Shown piece by piece: positions 29,603 through 43,700 of a stretch of 64,000 bases of DNA. The notes below the pieces were generated by a model, which saw only the letters and a list, made by a program, of their open reading frames with translations, ran no database searches and was not told the DNA's origin. Each line of letters starts with the position of its first letter. The first letter of the stretch is position 1. A program made the position numbers and the translations under genes. The DNA is from Siphonodentalium dalli (Eukaryota; Mollusca; Scaphopoda; Gadilida; Siphonodentaliidae), in the NCBI GenBank assembly GCA_032622095.1, contig CP136066.1:98479319-98543318 (forward strand), written 5' to 3'.

Positions 29603-30262
29603 TTGAACATTTTCATAAAAGTCTAATTTCACATTCAAGTTATGGAACTGAAATACCCATCAGTTGGAAAATTTCAAATCATATCATAGGAAGGGCTGTA
29701 ATGGAATTTTCGGAATTCAGGCCTGGTTTAAGGGAGTGAGGGTTCAAATGGAATCTCTTGGCTTTGAGCATTTCAGTCTGGTTCTTCAGTAGGCCTAGGG
29801 TGTGTGCAGATGGGAATTCTATATATAAATTTGTGTTATTATGAGTTAAGATTAAGATTGCCTTCATGTCTGTAATAACAAGAATACATTGACAGAGAAA
29901 TCAACCAATTCTCAGATCTGAATATTCTTTTTTGTGTTTGATGAAAACTTTTTACAAAAAGTTGCAAGCGATTTTCTTGAAAGTCATGAAAAGAATGAAT
30001 ATTTTGGGTAGATGGTTTAAATTAGGACAGAATAGGGAAACCCCAACCACAAATATATTTTCTTTGGCCCCGAGAGTACACGTACAGCTTCCGGTTAATA
30101 GTACAAATGGGTGCCCAGGACTGCGATAGATTAATCTCCCAACAATTTGATGTTCTCTAATTAATAACCATAATTGAAAATAGACCATTCCATTGTATAG
30201 TTTTAGAAGTAAATGAAGTGGAAATCCATTATGTAAACAAACTGTTGACCCTTTCTATACTA
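29603..30262 (+). repeat. Unit A copy 1 (array-flanking sequence, plus orientation)
   Basis: About 660 bp of non-satellite DNA, almost identical to 32,190-32,852 and present inverted at 58,349-58,784 and 60,155-60,697. It ends at a conserved junction (CTATACTATTATATTACATC) where the minisatellite begins. A 65-codon open frame at 29,932-30,129 is kept in copy 2 but has no recognisable domain and no convincing start, so no gene is called. Confidence 0.9.
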
Positions 30263-32122
30263 TTATATTACATCAGAGTTTGTAATGGTTACACCAGAGT
30301 TTATATTACATCAGAGTTTATATACAATATACCAGAGTTTGCAACGGTTACATCATAGTTTATATATAATACATCAGAGTTTGCAATGGTTAAATCAGAA
30401 TTTATATTACATCATAGTTTATATACAATACATCAGAGTTTGTAAAGGTTACAGCATAGTTTATATATAATACATCAGAGTTTGTAACTGTTACATAATA
30501 ATTTATATTACATCAGAGTGTGTAATGGTTACATCAGAGGTTATATTACATCAGAGTTTGTAATGGTTACAGCAGGGTTTATAGTGGCTACATCATAGTT
30601 TGTAATGGTTACATCAGAGTTTATACTACATCAGAGTTTGTAATGGTTACATCAGGGTTTATATTACATCAGAGTTTGTAATGCTTACATCATAGTTTAT
30701 ATTACATCAGAGTTTATAATGGTTACAGCAGGGTTTATAGTGGCTACATCAGAGGTTGTAATGGTTTCATCAGAGTTTATATTACATCATAGTTTGTAAT
30801 GGTTACATCAGAGTTTGTAATGGTTACATCAGGGTTTATAGTGGCTACATCAGAGGTTGTAATGGTTACATCAGAGTTTATATTACATCAGAGTTTATAA
30901 TGGTTACATCAGAGTTTGTAATGGTTACATCAGAGTTTTAATGGTTACATCAGAGTTTGTAATGGTTACATCATAGTTTATATTACATCAGAGTTTGTAA
31001 TGGTTACAGCAGGGTTTATAGTGGCTACATCAGAGTTTGTAATGGTTACATCAGAGTTTGTAATGGTTACATCAGAGTTTATAATGTTACATCAGAGTTT
31101 GTAATGGTTAATACAGCAGAGTTTATATTACATCAGAGTTTGTAATGGTCACATAAGGGTTTATGGTGTCTACAGCCGAGTTTGTAATGGTTACAGCAGA
31201 GTTTGTAATGGTCACGTCAGAGTTTGTAATGGTTACATCAGAGTTTGTAATGGTTACATCAGAGTTTGTAATGGTTACGTCAGATTTCATATTACATCAG
31301 AGTTTGTAATGGTTACATCAGAGGTTATATTACATCAGAGTTTGTAATGGTTACAGCAGGGTTTATAGTGGCTACATCAGAGTTTGTAATGGTTACATCA
31401 GAGTTTATACTACATCATAGTTTGTAATGGTTACATCAGGGTTTATAGTGGCTACATCAGAGTTTGTAATGGTTACACCAGAGTTTGTAATGGTTACATC
31501 AGAGTATGTAATGGTTACATCAGAGTTTGTAATGGTTACATCAGAGTTTATAATGGTTACATCAGAGTTTGTCATGGCTACATCAGAGTTTATATTACAT
31601 CAGAGTTTGTAATGGTTACATCATAGTTTATATTACATCAGAGTTTGTAATGGTTACATCAGGGTTTATAGTGGCTACATCAGAGGTTATAATGGTTACA
31701 GCAGAGTTTGTAATGGTTACGTCAGATTTCATATTACATCAGAGTTTGTAATGGTTAAATCAGAGTTTATATTACATCAGAGTTTGTAATGGTTACATCA
31801 GAATTTATATGACATCAGAGTTTGTAATGGTTACATCAGAGTTTGTAATGGTTACATCAGAGTTTATATTACATCAGAGTTTGTAATGGTTACAGCAGAG
31901 TTTATATTACATCAGAGTTTGTAATGGTTACACTCAGAGTTTGTAATAGTTACATCAGAGTTTATAATGGTTACATCAGAGTTTATAATGGTTACATCAG
32001 AGTTTGTAATGGTTACATCAGAGATTATATTACATCAGAGTTTGTAATGGTTACAGAGAGTTTATATTACATCATAGTTTGTAATGGTTACAGCAGAGTT
32101 TATATTACATCAGAGTTTGTAG
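30263..32122 (+). repeat. Minisatellite array 1 (plus polarity)
   Basis: Tandem 21-bp monomers (TTACATCAGAG + TTTGTAATGG) mixed with 17-bp monomers (TTACATCAGAG + TTTATA). Common variants are GCAGGGTTTATAGTGGC and CATAG. The first 220 bp next to unit A carries edge variants with TATATA and GCAATGG that recur beside the other unit A copies. Confidence 0.95.
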
Positions 32123-32138
32123 TTTCCCCAGACTTTGG

Positions 32139-32852
32139 GAATTCAGGCCTGGTTTAAGGGAGTGAGGGTTCAAATGGAATCTCTTGGACTTGAATATTTT
32201 CATAAAAGTCTAATTTCACATTCAAGTTATGGAACTGAAATACCCATCAGTTGGAAAATTTCAAATCATATCATAGGAAGGGCTGTAATGGAATTTCCGG
32301 AATTCAGGCCTGGTTTAAGGGAGTGAGGGTTCAAATGGAATCTCTTGGCTTTGAGCATTTCAGTCTGGTTCTTCAGTAGGCCTAGGGTGTGTGCAGATGG
32401 GAATTCTATATATAAATTTGTGTTATTATGAGTTAAGATTAAGATTGCCTTTATGTCTGTAATAACAAGAATACATTGACAGAGAAATCAACCAATTCTC
32501 AGATCTGAATATTCTTTTTTGTGTTTGATGAAAACTTTTTACAAAAAGTTGCAAGCGATTTTCTTGAAAGTCATGAAAAGAATGAATATTTTGGGTAGAT
32601 GGTTTAAATTAGGACAGAATAGGGAAACCCCAACCACAAATATATTTTCTTTGGCCCCGAGAGTACACGTACAGCTTCCGGTTAATAGTACAAATGGGTG
32701 CCCAGGACTCCGATAGATTAATCTCCCAACAATTTGATGTTCTCTAATTAATAACCATAATTGAAAATAGACCATTCCATTGTATAGTTTTAGAAGTAAA
32801 TGAAGTGGAAATCCATTATGTAAACAAACTGTTAACCCTGTCTAAACTAGTA
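32139..32852 (+). repeat. Unit A copy 2, with a 51-bp duplicated leader
   Basis: The main body 32,190-32,852 is nearly identical to copy 1. It is preceded at 32,139-32,189 by an extra copy of the internal 51-bp segment beginning GAATTCAGGCCTGGTTTAAG, which also occurs in place at about 32,299-32,349. The left junction to the satellite is at about 32,122. Confidence 0.9.
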
Positions 32853-33277
32853 TATTACATCAGAGTTTGTAATGGTTATACCAGAGTTTATATTACATCA
32901 GAGTTTATATACCTTATATATACCAGAGTTTGCAACGGTTACATCATAGTTTATATATAATACATCAGAGTTTGCAATGGTTAAATCAGAATTTATATTA
33001 CATCATAGTTTATATACAATACATCAGAGTTTGTAACGGTTACAGCATAGTTTATATATAATACATCAGAGTTTGTAATGGTTACATCAGAATTTATATT
33101 ACATCAGAGTGTGTAACGGTTACATCAGAGGTTATATTACATCAGAGTTTGTAATGGTTACAGCAGGGTTTATAGTGGCTACATCAGAGTTTGTAATGGT
33201 TACATCAGAGTTTATTCTACACCAGAGTTTGTAATGGTTACAACAGGGTTTATACTACATCAGAGTTTGTAATGGTT
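32853..33277 (+). repeat. Minisatellite array 2 (plus polarity), left arm of the snap-back
   Basis: Starts with the same TATATA-bearing edge variants as array 1. It ends at the polarity switch, and its order of monomer variants is mirrored in 33,281-33,640. Confidence 0.95.
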
Positions 33278-33300
33278 ACCATTTCAAACTTTGATGTAAT
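33258..33300. other. Snap-back point: array polarity switch
   Basis: CATCAGAGTTTGTAATGG is followed by TTA and then CCATTTCAAACTTTGATG, its reverse complement with two mismatches. Polarity changes across a 3-nt loop with no intervening unique DNA. Confidence 0.9.
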
Positions 33301-34639
33301 ATAAACTCTGATGTAACCATTACAAACTCTGATGTAATATAAAATTTGACGTAACCATTACAAACTCTGATGTAGCCACTATAAACTCTGCCGTAACTAT
33401 TACAAACTCTGATGTAATATAAACTCTGCTGTAACCATTACAAACTCTGATGTAGCCACTATAAACCCTGCTGTAACCATTACAAACTCTGATGTAATAT
33501 AAATTATGATGTAACCATTACAAACTCTGATGTATTATACATAAACTATGATGTAACCATTACAAATTATGATGTATTGTATATAAACTATGATGTAATA
33601 TAAACTATGATGTAACCATTACAAACTCTGATGTAATATACACTCTGATGTACCCACTACAAACTATGATGTATTATAAACTCTGAGGTAAACATTATAT
33701 ACCATGATGTAACCATTATAAACTCTGATGAATTATAAACTCTGATGTAACCATTACAAACGCTGATGTAATATAAACTCTGACCTACCCATTACAAACT
33801 CTGATGTATTATAAACTCTGAGGTAAACATTATATACCATGATGTAACCATTATCAACTCTGATGAATATAAACTCTGATGTAAACATTACAAACTATGA
33901 TGTAACCATTATAAACTATGATGTAACCACTATAAACTCTGGTGTAACCATTATAAACTCTGATGCAGTATACACTCTGATGTAGAATAAACTCTGATGT
34001 AATCACTATAACATATGTTGTAATATAAACTCTAATGTAACCATTACAAACTCTGATTTAACCATTTTAATCTCTGATGTAACCATTATAAACTATGATG
34101 TAACAATAATAAACTCTGATGTATTATTAACTCTGAGGTAACTATTAAAAAATTGAGGTAATATAAACTCTGATGTAACAATTACAAACTCTGATGTAAC
34201 CATTACAAACTCTGATGTAATACAAACTCTGATGTAACCATTATAAACTTTGATGTAACCATTACAAACTTTGATGTAACCATTACAAACTCAGATGTAA
34301 TACAAACTCTGATGTAACCATTACAAACTCTGATGTAACCATTATAAACTCTGATGTAATACAAACTCTGATGTAACCATTACAAACTTTGATGTAACCA
34401 TTATAAACTCTGACGTAACCATTACAAACGCTGACGTAACCATTAAAAACTCTGATGTAGCCACTATAAACCCTTCTGTAACCATTACAAACTCTGATGT
34501 AATATAAACTCTGCTGTAACCATTACAAACTATGATGTAATATAAACTCTGATATAACCATTACAAACTCTGAAGTAACCATTACAAACTCTGATGTAAT
34601 ATAAACTCTGATGTAACCATTACAAACTCTGATGTATTA

Positions 34640-34764
34640 TAAAAAATAAAATAATAATAAATAAAATAAATTTAGTTTAAAGCCGTAAATCCTCATAGAG
34701 CTCTTAGGCTTTACATCAATACATATATAATGATGATTAGAACATAGTAAGAAATATCAATTAT
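34640..34764. mobile_element. Non-satellite insertion in the array, probable retroelement 3' end
   Basis: About 125 bp unrelated to the satellite. Read on the minus strand it contains GAGCTCTATGAGGATTTACG and ends in an A/T-rich TTTA/TTA repeat, as at the 3' end of some LINEs and SINEs. The family is unknown. Confidence 0.5.
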
Positions 34765-37700
34765 GTAACCATTACAAACTCTGATGTAACCATTACAAAC
34801 TCTGATGTAGCCAATATAAACCCTGCTGTAACCATTACAAACTCTGATGTAGTATAAATCCTGATGTAACCATTACAAACTCTGATGTAGTATAAACTCT
34901 GATGTAACCATTACAAACTCTGATGTAACCACTATAAACTCTGGTGTAACCATTATAAACTCTGATGCAGTATACACTCTGATGTAGAATAAACTATGAT
35001 GTAATCACTATAAACTCTGTTGTAATATAAACTCTAATGTAACCATTACAAACTCTGATTTAACCATTTTAATCTCTGATGTAACCATTATAAACTATGA
35101 TGTGACAATAACAAACTCTGATGTATTATTAACTCTGAGGTAACTATTAAAAAATTGACGTAATATAAACTGATGTAACCATTACAAACTCTGATGTAAC
35201 CAATACAAACTCTGATGTAATACAAACTCTGATGTAACCATGATAAACTTTGATGTAACCATTACAAACTCTGATGTAACAATTACAAACTCAGATGTAA
35301 TAAAAACTCCGATGTAACCATTACAAACTCTGATGTAACCATTATAAACTCTGATGTAACCATTATAAACTCTGATGTAACCATTATAAACTCTGATGTA
35401 ATACAAAATCTGATGTAACCATTACAAACCATGATGTAACCAATATAAACTCTGACGTAACCATTACACACTCTGACGTGACCATTACAAACTCTGACGT
35501 AACCATTACAAACTCTGATGTAGCCACTATAAACCCTTCTGTAACCATTACAAACTCTGATGTAATATAAACTCTGCTGTAACCATTACACACTATGATG
35601 TAATATAAACTCTGATGTAACCATTACAAACTCTGAAGTAACCATTACAAACTCTGATGTAATATAAACTCTTATGTAACCATTACAAACTCTGATGTAA
35701 CCATTACAAACTCTGATGTAACCATTACAAACTCTGATGTAGCCAATATAAACCCTTCTGTAACCATTACAAACTCTGATGTAATATAAACCCTGCTGTA
35801 ACCATTACAAACTCTGATGTAGTATAAACTCTGATGTAACAATTACAAACTCTGATGTAGCCACTATAAACTCTGATGTAACCATTACAAACTCTGATGT
35901 ATTACAAACTCTGATGTAACCAATATAAACTCTGATGTAGCTAATATAAACTCTGCTGTTACCATTACAAACTCTGATGTAGCAACTATAAACCCTTCTG
36001 TTACCATTACAAACTCTGATGTAATATAAACTATGCTGTAACTATTACAAACTCTGACGTAGCCACTATAAACCCTGCTGTAACCATTACAAACTCTGAT
36101 GTAATATAAACTCTGGTGTAACCATTACAAACTCTGATGTAAACATTAAAAACTCTGATGTAACCATTACAAACTCTGATGTAGCCACTATAAACCATGC
36201 TGTAACCATTACAAACTCTGATGTAATATAAACTTTGATGTAACAATTACAAACTCTGATGTAATATAAACTTTGATGTAACAATTACAAACTCTGATGT
36301 AACCATTACAAACTCTGATGTAACCATTACAAACTCTGATGTAGCCATAATAAACCCTGCTGTAACCATTACAAACTCTAATGTAGTATAAACTCTGATG
36401 TAACCATTACAAACTCTACTGTAACCATTACAAACTATGGTGTAACCATAAGAAACTCCGATGTAGCCACTATAAACCCTGCTGTAACCATTATAAACTC
36501 TGATGTAGTATAAACTCTGATGTAACCATTACAAACTCTGATGTATTATAAACTCTGACGTAGCCACTATAAACCCTGCTGTAACCATTACAAACTCTGA
36601 TGTAATATAAACTCTGGTGTAACAATTACAAACTCTGATGTAATATAAACTCTGATGTAACCATTACAAACTCTGATGTAGCCATTAAAAACTCTGATGT
36701 ATTATAAACTCTGACGTAGCCACTATAAACCCTGCTGTAACCATTACAAACTCAGATGTAATATAAACTCTGGTGTAACCATTACAAACTCTGATGTAAC
36801 CATTAAAAACTCTGATGTAACCATTAACAACTCTGATGTAACAATTACAAACTCTGATGTAACCATTACAAACTCTGGTGTAACCATTATAAACTCTGAT
36901 GCAGTATACACTCTGATGTAGAATAAACTATGATGTAATCACTATAAACTCTAATGTAACCATTACAAACTCTGATTTAACCATTTTAATCTCTGATGTA
37001 ACCATTATAAACCATTATGTAACAATAACAAACTCTGATGTATTATTAACTCTGAGGTAACTATTAAAAAATTGACGTAATATAAACTGATGTAACCATT
37101 ACAAACTCTGATGTAACCATTACAAACTCTGATGTAATACAAACTCTGATGTAACCATGATAAACTTTGATGTAACCATTACAAACTCTGATGTTACAAT
37201 TACAAACTCAGATGTAATAAAAACTCCGATGTAACCATTACAAACTCTGATGTAACCATTATAAACTCTGATGTAACTATTACAAACTCTGATGTAACCA
37301 TTATAAACTCTGATGTAATACAAAATCTGATGTAACCATTACAAACCATGATGTAACCATTATAAACTCTGACGTAACCATTACACACTCTGACGTGACC
37401 ATTACAAACTCTGACGTAACCATTACAAACTCTGATGTAGCCACTATAAACCCTTCTGTAACCATTACAAACTCTGATGTAATATAAACTCTGCTGTAAC
37501 CATTACACACTATGATGTAATATAAACTCTGATGTAACCATTACAAACTCTGAAGTAACCATTACAAACTCTGATGTAACCATTAACAACTCTGATGTAA
37601 CAATTACAAACTCTGATGTAACCATTAAAAACTCTGATGTAACCATTAACAACTCTGATGTAACCATTAACAACTCTGATGTAACAGTTACAAACTCTGA

Positions 37701-40700
37701 TGTAACCATTACAAACTCTGATGTAGCCAATATAAACTCTGATTTAACCAATATAAACTCTGATGTAATACAAAATCTGATGTAACCATTACAAACTATG
37801 ATGTAACCATTACAAACTCAGATGTAGCCATCATAAACTCTGATGTAGCCATTATAAACCCTGCTGTAACCATTACAAACTATGATGTATTATAAACTCT
37901 GATGTAACCATTACAAACTCTGATGTAACCATTACAAACTCTGATGTAACCATTACAAACTCTGATGTAGCCATTATAAACCCTTCTGTAACCATTACAA
38001 ACTCTGATGTAATATAAACTCTGACAAACCATTAACCATTTACATACTCATATTTAACCATTATAAACTCTGATGTAACCATTACAAACTCTGATGTAAC
38101 CATTACAAACTCTGATGTAATACAAACTCTGATGTAACCATTACAAACTCTGATAACCATTACAAACTCTGGCGTAGCCACTATAAACCCTGCTGTAACC
38201 ATTACAAACTCTGATGTAATGTAAACTCTGGTGTAACCATTACAAACTCTGATGTAACCATTAAAAACTCTGATGTAACCATTACAAACTCTGATGTAAC
38301 CATTACAAACTCCGATGTAGCCACTATAAACCATGCTGTAATCATTACAAACTCTGATGTAATATAAACCCTGCTGTAACCATTACAAACTCTGATGTAA
38401 TATAAACTTTGATGTAACAATTACAAACTCTGATGTAACCATTACAAACTCTGTCGTAGCCACTATAAACCCTGCTGTAACCATTACAAACTCTGATGTA
38501 ATATAAACTCTTGTGTAACCATTACAAACTCTGATGTAACCATTACAAACTCTGACGTAGCCACTATAAACCCTGCTGTAACCATTACAAACTCTGATGT
38601 AATATAAACTATGGTGTAACCATTACAAACTATGATGTAACCTTTAAAAACTCTGATGTAACCATTACAAACTCTGATGTAACCATTACAAACTCCGATG
38701 TAGCCACTATAAACCATGCTGTAATCATTACAAACTCTGATGTAGTATAAACCCTGATGTAATATAAACCCTGCTGTCAACCATTATAAACTCTGATGTA
38801 ACCATTACAAACTCTGATGTAGCCATTATAAACCCTGATGTAACCATTACAAACTCTAATGTAGTATAAACTCTGATGTAACCATTACAAACTCTGCTGT
38901 AACCATTAAAAACTCTGATGTAACCATTAAAAACTCTGATGTAACCATTACAAACTCTGATGTAACAATTACAAACTCTGATGTAACCATTACAAACTCT
39001 GGTGTAACCATTATAAACTCTGATGCAGTATACACTCTGGTGTAGAATAAACTATGATGTAATCACTATAAACTCTGTTGTAATATAAACTCTAATGTAA
39101 CCATTACAAACTCTGATTTAACCATTTTAATCTCTGATGTAACCATTATAAACCATGATGTAACAATAACAAACTCTGATGTATTATTAACTCTGAGGTA
39201 ACTATTAAAAAATTGACGTAATATAAACTGATGTAACCATTACAAACTCTGATGTAACCATTACAAACTCTGATGTAATACAAACTCTGATGTAACCATG
39301 ATAAACTTTGATGTAACCATTACAAACTCTGATGTAACAATTACAAACTCAGATGTAATAAAAACTGCGATGTAACCATTACAAACTCTGATGTAACCAT
39401 TATAAACTCTGATGTAACTATTACAAACTCTGATGTAACCATTATAAACTCTGATGTAATACAAAATCTGATGTAACCATTACAAACCATGATGTAACCA
39501 TTATAAACTCTGACGTAACCATTACACACTCTGACGTGACCATTACAAACTCTGACGTAACCATTACAAACACTGATGTAGCCACTATAAACCTTTCTGT
39601 AACCATTACAAACTCTGATGTAATATAAACTCTGCTGTAACCATTACACACTATGATGTAATATAAACTCTGATGTAACCATTACAAACTCTGAAGTAAC
39701 CATTACAAACTCTGATGTAATATAAACTCTGATGTAACCATTACAAACTCTGATGTAACCATTACAAACTCTGATGTAACCATTACAAACTCTGATGTAG
39801 CCAATATAAACCCTGCTGTAACCATTACATACTCTGATGTAATATAAACCCTGCTTTAACCATTACAAACTCTGATGTAGTATAAACTCTGATGTAAACA
39901 TTACAAACTCTGATGTAGCCACTATAAACTCTGATGTAACCATTACAAACTCTGATGTATTATAAACTCTGATGTAACCAATATAAACTCTGATGTAGTA
40001 TAAACTCTGATGTAACCATTACAAACTCTGATGTAGCCACTATAAACTCTGATGTAACCATTACAAACTGATGTATTATAAACTCTGATGTAACCAATAT
40101 AAACTCTGATGTAGCCAATATAAACTCTGCTGTTACCATTACAAACTCTGATGTAGCCACTATAAACCCTTCTGTTACCATTACAAACTCTGATGTAATA
40201 TAAACTATGCTGTAACTATTACAAACTCTGATGTAATATAAACTCTGATGTAACCATTACAAACTCTGACGTAGCCACTATAAACCCTGCTGTAACCATT
40301 ACAAACTCTGATGTAATATAAACTCTGGTGTAACCATTACAAACTCTGATGTAACCATTAAAAACTCTGATGTAACCATTACAAACTCTGATGTAGCCAC
40401 TATAAACCATGCTGTAACCATTAGAAAATCTGATGTAATATAAACTTTGATGTAACAATTACAAACTCTGATGTAACCATTACAAACTCTGATGTAACCA
40501 TTACAAACTCTGATGTAACCATTACAAACTCTGATGTAGCCATTATAAACCCTGCTGTAACCATTACAAACTCTAATGTTGTATAAACTCTGATGTAACC
40601 ATTACAAACTCTGCTGTAACCATTACAAAGTATGGTGTAACCATTACAAACTCCGATGTAGCCACTATAAACCCTGCTGTAACCATTACAAACTCTGATG

Positions 40701-43700
40701 TAGTATAAACTCTGATGTAACCATTACAAACTCTGATGTATTATAAACTCTGACGTAGCCACTATAAACCCTGATGTAACCATTACAAACTCTGATGTAA
40801 TATAAACTCAGGTGTAACCATTACAAACTCTGATGTAATATAAACTCTGATGTAACCATTACAAACTCTGATGTAGCCATTAAAAACTCTGATGTATTAT
40901 AAACTCTGACGTAGCCAATATAAACCCTGCTGTAACCATTACAAACTCTGATGTAATATAAACTCTGGTGTAACCATTACAAACTCTGATGTAACCATTA
41001 AAAACTCTGATGTAACCATTAACAACTCTTATGTAACAATTACAAACTCTGATGTAACCATTACAAACTCTGATGTAGCCAATATAAACTCTGATTTAAC
41101 CAATATAAACTCTGATGTAATACAAAATCTGATGTAACCATTACAAACTATGATGTAACCATTACAGACTCAGATGTAGCCATCATAAACTCTGATGTAG
41201 CCATTATAAACCCTGCTGTAACCATTACAAACTATGATGTATTATAAACTCTGATGTAACAATTACAAACTCTGATGTAACCATTACAAACTCTGATGTA
41301 ACCATTACAAACTCTCTGATGTAGCCATTATAAACCCTTCTGTAACCATTACAAACTCTGATGTAATATAAACTCTGACAAACCATTAACCATTTACATA
41401 CTCATATTTAACCATTATAAACTCTGATGTAACCATTACAAACTCTGATGTAACCATTACAAACTCTGATGTAATACAAACTCTGATGTAACCATTACAA
41501 ACTCTGATAACCATTACAAACTCTGGCGTAGCCACTATAAACCCTGCTGTAACCATTACAAACTCTGATGTAATGTAAACTCTGGTGTAACCATTAAAAA
41601 CTCTGATGTAACCATTACAAACTCTGATGTAACCATTACAAACTCCGATGTAGCCACTATAAACCATGCTGTAATCATTACAAACTCTGATGTAATATAA
41701 ACCCTGCTGTCAACCATTACACACTCTGATGTAATATAAACTTTGATGTAACAATTACAAACTCTGATGTAACCATTACAAACTCTGTCGTAGCCACTAT
41801 AAACCCTGCTGTAACCATTACAAACTCAGATGTAATATAAACTCTTGTGTAACCATTACAAACTCTGATGTAACCATTTTACAAACTCTGACGTAGCCAC
41901 TATAAACCCTGCTGTAACCATTACAAACTCTGGTGTAATATAAACTCTGGTGTAACCATTACAAACTATGATGTAACCATTAAAAACTCTGATGTAACCA
42001 TTACAAACTCTGATGTAACCATTACAAACTCCGATGTAGCCACTATAAACCATGCTGTAATCATTACAAACTCTGATGTAGTATAAACCCTGATGTAATA
42101 TAAACCCTGCTGTCAACCATTATAAACTCTGATGTAACCATTACAAACTCTGATGTAGCCATTATAAACCCTGATGTAACCATTACAAACTATAATGTAG
42201 TATAAACTCTGATGTAACCATTACAAACTCTGCTGTAAACATTAAAAACTCTGATGTAACCATTAAAAACTCTGATGTAACCATTACAAACTCTGATGTA
42301 ACCATTACAAACTCTGATGTAGCCAATATAAACTCTGATGTAACCAATATAAACTCTGATGTAATACACAATCTGATGTAACCATTACAAATTATGATGT
42401 AACCATTACAAACTCTGATGTAGCCATTATAAACTCTGATGTAGCCATTATAAACCCTGCTGTAACCATTACAAACTCTGATGTATTATAAACTCTGATG
42501 TAACAATTACAAACTCTGATGTAACCATTACAAACTCTGATATAACGTTTACAAACTCTGATGTAGCCATTATAAACCCTGCTGTAGCCATTATAAACCC
42601 TGCTGTAACCATTACAAACTCTGATGTAATATAAACTCTGACAAACCATTAACCATTTACATACTCATATTTAACCATTATAAACTCTGATGTAACCATT
42701 ACAAACTCCGATGTAACCATTACAAACTCTGATGTAATACAAACTCTGATGTAACCATTACAAACTCTGACGTAACCATTGCAAACTCTGGCGTAGCCAC
42801 TATAAACTCTGCTGTAACCATTACAAACTCTGATGTAATGTAAACTCTGGTGTAACCATTACAAACTCTGATGTAACCATTAAAAACTCTGATGTAACCA
42901 TTACAAACTCTGATGTAACCATTACAAACTCCGATGTAGCCACTATAAACCATGCTGTAATCATTACAAACTCTGATGTAATATAAACCCTGCTGTCAAC
43001 CATTACAAACTCTGATGTAATATAAACTTTGATGTAACAATTACAAACTCTGATGTAACCATTACAAACTCTGTCGTAGCCACTATAAACCCTGCTGTAA
43101 CCATTACAAAATCTGATGTAATATAAACTCTTGTGTAACCATTACAAACTCTGATGTAACCATTACAAACTCTGACGTAGCCACTATAAACCCTGCTGTA
43201 ACCATTACAAACTCTGATGTAATATAAACTCTGGTGTAACCATTACAAACTATGATGTAACCATTAAAAACTCTGATGTAACCATTACAAACTCTGATGT
43301 AACCATTACAAACTCCGATGTAGCCAATATCACACTGTGGCCACTATAAACCATGCTGTAATCATTACAAACTCTGATGTAATATAAACCCTGCTGTCAA
43401 CCATTTTAATCTCTGATGTAACCATTATAAACTATGATGTAACAATAACAAACTCTGATGTATTATTAACTCTGAGGTAACTATTAAAAAATTGACGTAA
43501 TATAAACTGATGTAACCATTACAAACTCTGATGTAACCATTACAAACTCTGATGTAATACAAACTCTGATGTAACAATTATAAACTTTTATGTAAACATT
43601 ACAAACTCTGATGTAACAACTACAAACTCAGAAGTAATAAAAAGTCCGATGTAACCATTACAAACTCTGATGTAACCATTACAAACTCTGATGTAACCAT

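Noticed and set aside
1-30000. tRNA or rRNA genes
   Set aside because: No A-box/B-box pair with cloverleaf potential and no rRNA-like conserved segment was recognised by eye; a covariance-model scan would be decisive.
29932-30129. 65-codon frame in unit A, repeated at 32,519-32,716
   Set aside because: Conserved only because the whole unit was recently duplicated. It begins at a non-ATG codon upstream, has no domain, and an equally long antisense frame exists.
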